Assembly: GCF_964355755.1 (NCBI RefSeq)
Contig: NC_092675.1
Coordinates: 14,833,312 to 14,897,311, forward strand
Source of the DNA: Antedon mediterranea
Lineage: Eukaryota; Echinodermata; Crinoidea; Comatulida; Antedonidae
Length of the DNA: 64,000 nucleotides
Direction: 5' to 3'
Part shown: piece after piece, positions 59,610-64,000 of the stretch
How the letters are laid out: each line of letters opens with the position of its first letter
Numbering within the stretch: the first letter of the stretch is position 1
The notes under the pieces: generated by a model
What the model saw: the letters and a program-made list of their open reading frames with translations, nothing else
What the model was told of the DNA's origin: nothing
Databases searched by the model: none
Made by a program: the position numbers and the translations under genes

Positions 59610-59955
59610 GGATATTCACCCCCTGGACATTTACCCGGAAAACTACCCCCGCGGAAAACTACCCCCCGGACAACCACCACCTGGACAACTACCCCCTTAG
59701 GACAACTACCCCCTTAGGACAACTACCCCTTTAGGACAACCACCCTCTTAGGACAACAACCCCCTTAGGACAACTATCTCCCCCCCCCCCCCCAACTACC
59801 TCCTGGACCTGGACAATACTCCGAAGGCAAATAATCTTTTAGGACAACTACCTCCGTAGGACAACTAACCCCTGGACAACTAACCCTTGGACAATTACCC
59901 CCTGACAATTGTCAGTCGGACAATTACCCCCTGACAATTGTCAGTCGGACAATTT
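59610..59955 (-). repeat. Minisatellite, GGACAACTACCCCCTTA unit
   Basis: About 18 variant units of 15-18 bp (GGACAACTACCCCCTTA, GGACAATTACCCCCTGACA). On the minus strand it reads GGGGTAGTTGTCC, the same word as the array at 60540-61000, so the two are inverted relative to each other. Confidence 0.88.
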
Positions 59956-60220
59956 CTCCCGGCCCCTCAAATAAACGGTGCACATGTCACTCCCATGAAA
60001 CATCATATGGAATAATCGGCGTCTATTTCCATTAGATTATACCCCCTCCCATTGAATAAACAACTTTCTTCCAATAAATGTCCACCTAAAAACCACCTGA
60101 ACAATAAACAGCCCAGGCCGTTTTTTCAATAAATACGATACTTTAAATCTAGCACATCTAGGGTCTAGTGTGCTGTTAAACAGAATAATCGGTTAAAAAC
60201 GGGTGTTTCGAAACTAGAGA
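59956..60220. repeat. AATAAA/GGCCGTTTATT-type repeat between the arrays
   Basis: AATAAACGGTGCACATGTC, GAATAAACAACTTTC and CAATAAACAGCCCAGGCCG echo the segments at 480-560 and 8000-8390. It separates the two minisatellite orientations. Confidence 0.5.
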
Positions 60221-60234
60221 CCAGAGACCTGACA

Positions 60235-60510
60235 CGAGACCCAATACGAAAAGGGAGACCTAAATATACGAAAAGGGAGACCCCACTATACGAAAAGGGA
60301 GACCCCACTATACGAAAAGGGAGACCCCACTATACGAAAAGGGAGACCCTAATATACGAAAAGGGAGACCTAAATATACGAAAAGGGAGACCAAAAAATA
60401 CGAAAAGGGAGACCCAAATATACGAAATGGGAGACCCAAATATAAGAAATGGGAGACCCAAATATAAGAAAAGGGAGACCACACTATACGAAAAGGGAGA
60501 CCCTAATATA
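60235..60510 (+). repeat. Minisatellite, TATACGAAAAGGGAGACCC unit
   Basis: Thirteen to fourteen units of 20-22 bp; variants alternate CCACTA, CTAA, TAAA and CAAA after GAGACC. Confidence 0.9.
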
Positions 60511-61140
60511 TAGTTGTCTACTTTTGGATTGGGGGGGGGGGGTGGTAGTTGTCCTTGGGGTAGTTGTCCTAAGGGAGGGAGATAGTTGTCCTAAGGGAGG
60601 GGGTAGTTGTCCTAAGGTAGTTGTCCTAAGGTAGTTGTCCTAAGGGAGGGGATGGTTGTCCGGGGGTAGTTGTCCTAAGGGAGGGTGTAGTTGTCCGGGG
60701 GTAGTTGTCCGGGGGTAGTTGTCCGGGGGTAGTTGACCGGGGGTAGTTGTCCGGGAAGTAGTTGACCGGGAAGTAGTTGACCGGGAAGTAGTTGACCGGG
60801 GGTAGTTGACCGGGAAGTAGTTGACCGGGAAGTAGTTGACCGGGAAGTAGTTGACCGGGGAGGGTTGACCGAAGGGTAGTTGTCCGGGGGGTAGTTGTCC
60901 GAGGGGTAGTTGTCCGGGGAGTAGTTGTCCGGGGAGTAGTTGTCCGGGGATAGTAGACCGGGAGATAGTTGACCGGTGGATAGTTGACCGGTGGATAGTC
61001 GACCGGTAGATAGTCGACCGGTGGATAGTCGACCGGGGTGTTAGTCGACCGGGGTGTTAGTCGACCGGGGTGTTAGTCGACCGGGGTGTTAGTCGACCGG
61101 GGTGTTAGTCGACCGGGGTGTTAGTCGACCGGGGTGTTAG
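60511..61140 (+). repeat. Minisatellite, GTAGTTGTCCGGGG unit family
   Basis: Units of 13-17 bp drift from GTAGTTGTCCTAAGG through GTAGTTGTCCGGGG, GTAGTTGACCGGGAA and ATAGTCGACCGGTGG to TTAGTCGACCGGGGTG. Neighbouring units are more alike than distant ones. Confidence 0.9.
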
Positions 61141-61880
61141 TCGACCCGGGGGTTAGTCGACCCGGGGGGTTAGTCGACCCGGGGGGTTAGTCGACCCGGG
61201 GGGGTTAGTCGTCCTAAAGGGGTTAGTCGTCCTAAAGGGGTTAGTCGTCCTAAAGGGGTTAGTCGTCCGAAAGGGGTTAGTCGTCCGAAAGGGGTTAGTC
61301 GTCCGAAAGGGGTTAGTCGTCCTAAAGGGGTTAGTCGTCCTACAGGGGTCAGTCGTCCTACAGGGGTCAGTCGTCCTAAGGGGGTCAGTCGTCCTAAGGG
61401 GGTCAGTCGTCCTAAAGGGGTCAGTCGTCCTAAAGGGGTCAGTCGTCCTAAAGGGGTCAGTCGTCCTAAAGGGGTCAGTCGTCCTAAAGGGGTCAGTCGT
61501 CCTAAAGGGGTCAGTCGTCCTAAAGGGGTCAGTCGTCCTAAAGGGGCCAGTCGTCCTAAAGGGGCCAGTCGTCCTAAAGGGGCCAGTCGTCCTAAAGGGG
61601 CCAGTCGTCCTAAAGGGGCCAGTCGTCCTAAAGGGGCCAGTCGTCCTAAAGGGGCCAGTCGTCCTAAAGGGGCCAGTCGTCCTAAAGGGGCCAGTCGTCC
61701 TAAAGGGGCCAGTCGTCCTAAAGGGGCCAGTCGTCCTAAAGGGTTCAGTCGTCCTAAAGGGGTCAGTCGTCCTAAAGGGGTCAGTCGTCCTAAAGGGGTC
61801 AGTCGTCCTAAAGGGGTCAGTCGTCCTAAAGGGGTCAGTCGTCCTAAAGGGGTCAGTCGTCCTAAAGGGGTCAGTCGTCC
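61141..61880 (+). repeat. 18-bp minisatellite, AGTCGTCCTAAAGGGG(T/C)C
   Basis: About 40 units of exactly 18 bp over most of the length. Because 18 is a multiple of 3, the minus strand stays open as a hexapeptide repeat (RTTDPF and variants, within 61153-62004). Variant units are grouped in blocks. I do not consider the open frame a gene: its N-terminal part is antisense to the LINE. Confidence 0.92.
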
Positions 61881-64000
61881 TTTGAAAGGAAATGGGCTTC
61901 ATCTGGTTTAGAGGTACATAAACAACTGTACCACAGCGAATGCAACACATACAAACAGTTACTTGAAAAGTCGAAGACCGACTTCCACAGATGTCAAGTA
62001 TCAAAGTGTGAGCAGGGCAAGCTATTTAACCTGATTGACAATCTCACTTCAGCAAATCATAAAGCAGATTCTTCCTCTACATGAGTCTTCAGAGGATATG
62101 GCTTGTCAATTTTCTGAATTCTTTCGTGATAAGATTCATAAAGTTAAAATTGAACTCGAGAATGACCCTTACAGTGTCGGTAGTGTACATGATAAAAAGG
62201 CTGATGTACACTCTTTCAATACTTTTGCTAATGTGTCTCACGAGGATCTACGCAAGATAATAATGGCTTCCAAATCATCTACCTGTCCTCTAGATCCTAT
62301 ACCATCAAAGCTTTTGAAGGAATGTCTCGATGAACTCATTCCCACCATATGTGACATTGTCAACAGATCACTATCATGTGGAACAGTTCCTGATATCTTC
62401 AAGGCTGCACATTTAACACCACATATTAAGAAACTCTCTTTAGACCCAGAAATATTGAAGAATTACCGTCCAATCTCCAATCTATCTTTCATTTCAAAAA
62501 TACTTGAGAGATGTGTTGCCGCTCAGTTAACTAAACATCTTGTAACAAATGACCTGCACGGCAAGAGACAATCAGCCTATCGTAAACACCATTCTACTGA
62601 AACCTCTCTGATTCGTGTCATTAATGATTTACTTCGCGCTGTTGATGTACACAGTGAAGCAGTACTAGTGTTACTTGATCTAACTGCAGCATTTGATACC
62701 ATAAATCACAAAATATTACTGCAGAGACTATCAAATCGGTATGGAGTCGATGGCACAGTTCTCAAGTGGTTTCAATCATACATGCTCAACCGCACTCAAT
62801 CCGTTGCTATTAAAGAGTCAACATCGAATCCGTCTCCGCTACTGGATGGTGTTCCACAGGGGTCTGTACTGGGCCCTCTGTGTTTCACGCTTTATACATC
62901 GCCATTAGAAGATATTGTTAGTTCTTATGATGGAGTTGAGCTGATGGTGTACGCGGATGATACACAACTGTATATGATGTTTAATCCTTTGCAAACAGAT
63001 AGTGCTATTTCACAACTTGAATCTTGCATCCAAGAAGTCAAGAAATGGATGGTAGTCAATAAACTCAAACTTAATAGCAGCAAAACAGAGGTACTTCACA
63101 TCACCTCCCGGTTTTTGCGGAACAGTAACAAAATTGACCAAATTCAGGTTGGCTCGGAGTTCGTTCTAACGGTTCCTTCTGCACGCAATCTTGGCATTAC
63201 AATCGACAACAAGCTAAGTATGTCGGGACACATTAATAATATCTGCAAGTCAGCTAACTTTGCGCTCAGGAAAATCGGTCAAGTTCGCAAGTACCTTGAT
63301 AGAGCATCTGCTAAAAAGCTCATTCACGCGTTTGTTAGCTCGCGTCTTGACTGTTGCAACAGTCTTTTATGTGGCTTACCTGACTATGAGATTGCAAAAC
63401 TCCAGCTAGTTCAAAACACTGCTGCAAGGATGATCACTTTGACTAAAAAGTGGCACAGTATTACACCGGTGTTGAAAGAGCTTCACTGGCTGCCAGTGTG
63501 TAAGAGAATAACGTTTAAAATCTCGCTGATCACTTACAAAGCGTTACATGGGCTTGCCCCTGATTATATTCGCGAGCTCATTTCTGAATACATCCCGTCG
63601 CGCTCTTTAAGGTCTGGTGATCAATTTCTTCTAACATTACCAAAATCATCCACTGCTTATGGTAGAAGGTCTTTTGCAGCAATAGCACCTTCATTATGGA
63701 ACAAACTTCCACTCTTTGTGAGACTTGCTCCTTCAGTCAGTATTTTTAAATCACGACTGAAAGCCCATCTGTTCTCATCCGGTATTAATTAACTTATTCA
63801 TTCATTCATTTATTCCTTCCCCGAAACCTTGACTCAGAAATACCGGGATGGTGTCCGGCGGGGGATAGTTTAACCCTAGCTTAAGTTGTGCATGCTTCAT
63901 TTACTCTCTATTCTTAATTCTGGCCCCGAAACCTTTACTCAGAAATACCGGGATGGTGTCCGGCGGGGAATAGTTTTACCTTAGTTAAGCTTTGTTACAT
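61881..64000 (+). mobile_element. 5'-truncated CR1/L2-type LINE
   Basis: It starts abruptly after the last AGTCGTCC of the minisatellite. The first 200 bp encode the pre-RT linker in one frame (ERKWASSGLEVHKQLYHSEC..., KLFNLIDNLTSANHK), then a frameshift near 62080 leads into the main RT frame. The 3' UTR has two tandem units of about 104 bp (63822-63925 and 63926 on), sharing CTCAGAAATACCGGGATGGT and GTCCGGCGGGG. The 3' end is off the window. The endonuclease is missing. Confidence 0.9.
62035..63792 (+). CDS. Reverse transcriptase of CR1/L2-type LINE, N-terminally truncated
   Basis: An uninterrupted frame of 585 codons. Pre-RT linker at residues 15-45 (SEDMACQFSEFFRDKI); RT fingers/palm NYRPISNLSFISKILER at 143-159; motif A LLDLTAAFDTI (213-223) with the first catalytic aspartate; motif B GVPQGSVLGP (272-281); motif C YADD (306-309) with the catalytic aspartate pair; then the LINE C-terminal region with DRASAKKLIHAFVSSRLDCC and LHWLPVCKRITFK at about 420-500, ending FKSRLKAHLFSSGIN. 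The ATG at 62035 is not the native start, since linker coding continues upstream in another frame. All catalytic residues are intact, so the insertion is young, but without an endonuclease it cannot be autonomous. Confidence 0.93.
   Translation: MTISLQQIIKQILPLHESSEDMACQFSEFFRDKIHKVKIELENDPYSVGSVHDKKADVHSFNTFANVSHEDLRKIIMASKSSTCPLDPIPSKLLKECLDELIPTICDIVNRSLSCGTVPDIFKAAHLTPHIKKLSLDPEILKNYRPISNLSFISKILERCVAAQLTKHLVTNDLHGKRQSAYRKHHSTETSLIRVINDLLRAVDVHSEAVLVLLDLTAAFDTINHKILLQRLSNRYGVDGTVLKWFQSYMLNRTQSVAIKESTSNPSPLLDGVPQGSVLGPLCFTLYTSPLEDIVSSYDGVELMVYADDTQLYMMFNPLQTDSAISQLESCIQEVKKWMVVNKLKLNSSKTEVLHITSRFLRNSNKIDQIQVGSEFVLTVPSARNLGITIDNKLSMSGHINNICKSANFALRKIGQVRKYLDRASAKKLIHAFVSSRLDCCNSLLCGLPDYEIAKLQLVQNTAARMITLTKKWHSITPVLKELHWLPVCKRITFKISLITYKALHGLAPDYIRELISEYIPSRSLRSGDQFLLTLPKSSTAYGRRSFAAIAPSLWNKLPLFVRLAPSVSIFKSRLKAHLFSSGIN

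Noticed and set aside
61153-62004. 283-codon minus-strand ORF with (RTTDPF)n as a repeat-protein gene
   Set aside because: The repeat part is an 18-bp minisatellite that stays open because of its length, and the N-terminal part is antisense to LINE coding sequence. No gene structure supports it.

Overview
This is a window of AT-rich animal nuclear DNA. It has spliced GT-AG introns, one conserved metazoan transporter gene, many transposon fossils and long stretches built from TAGGCCTA-type words. The TAGGCCTA-rich filler and the LINE types suggest an invertebrate deuterostome, most likely an echinoderm; that is inference. There are no bacterial operons, rRNA genes or CRISPR arrays.

The only host gene I can support is a minus-strand MFSD12 orthologue (lysosomal/melanosomal MFS carrier). 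Nine exons between 33104 and 9389 chain in phase into 404 codons; the last roughly 50 residues were not found. Its second intron (19195-32717, 13.5 kb) and the flanks are swollen by mobile DNA.

The main content from 0.6 to 58 kb is a dense set of non-autonomous Helitron-like elements with Helentron/HINE architecture. Each has a 5' palindrome preceded by TT, a copy of one palindrome arm near the 3' end, a subterminal hairpin, and a CTAG end followed by T. I see four palindrome classes, called here A (AGTTATCCGC), G (GGTTATCC), B (AGGTGATCATTT) and C (AGGTTATATGCAT). They sit inside one another, and in three nests the 5' and 3' ends pair by class in last-in-first-out order. Other elements are a canonical Helitron (2760-4202), a MULE-like element with 9-bp target duplication (5266-5914), a 28-bp-TIR element (12326-13520), three TTAA MITEs, a TIR transposon with 7-bp duplication split by a nest (21573-26770), and two copies of an element whose TIRs are made of 16-bp tandem repeats (45566-47467, 52840-55079).

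From 45 kb rightward the DNA is intergenic: TAGGCCTA filler, a broken LINE with a second LINE tail inserted in it (48.3-51.6 kb), a fold-back duplication (58.7-59.1 kb), minisatellites in opposite orientations (59.6-61.9 kb), and finally a 5'-truncated CR1/L2-type LINE with a nearly intact reverse transcriptase (61.9-64 kb) abutting the last minisatellite.
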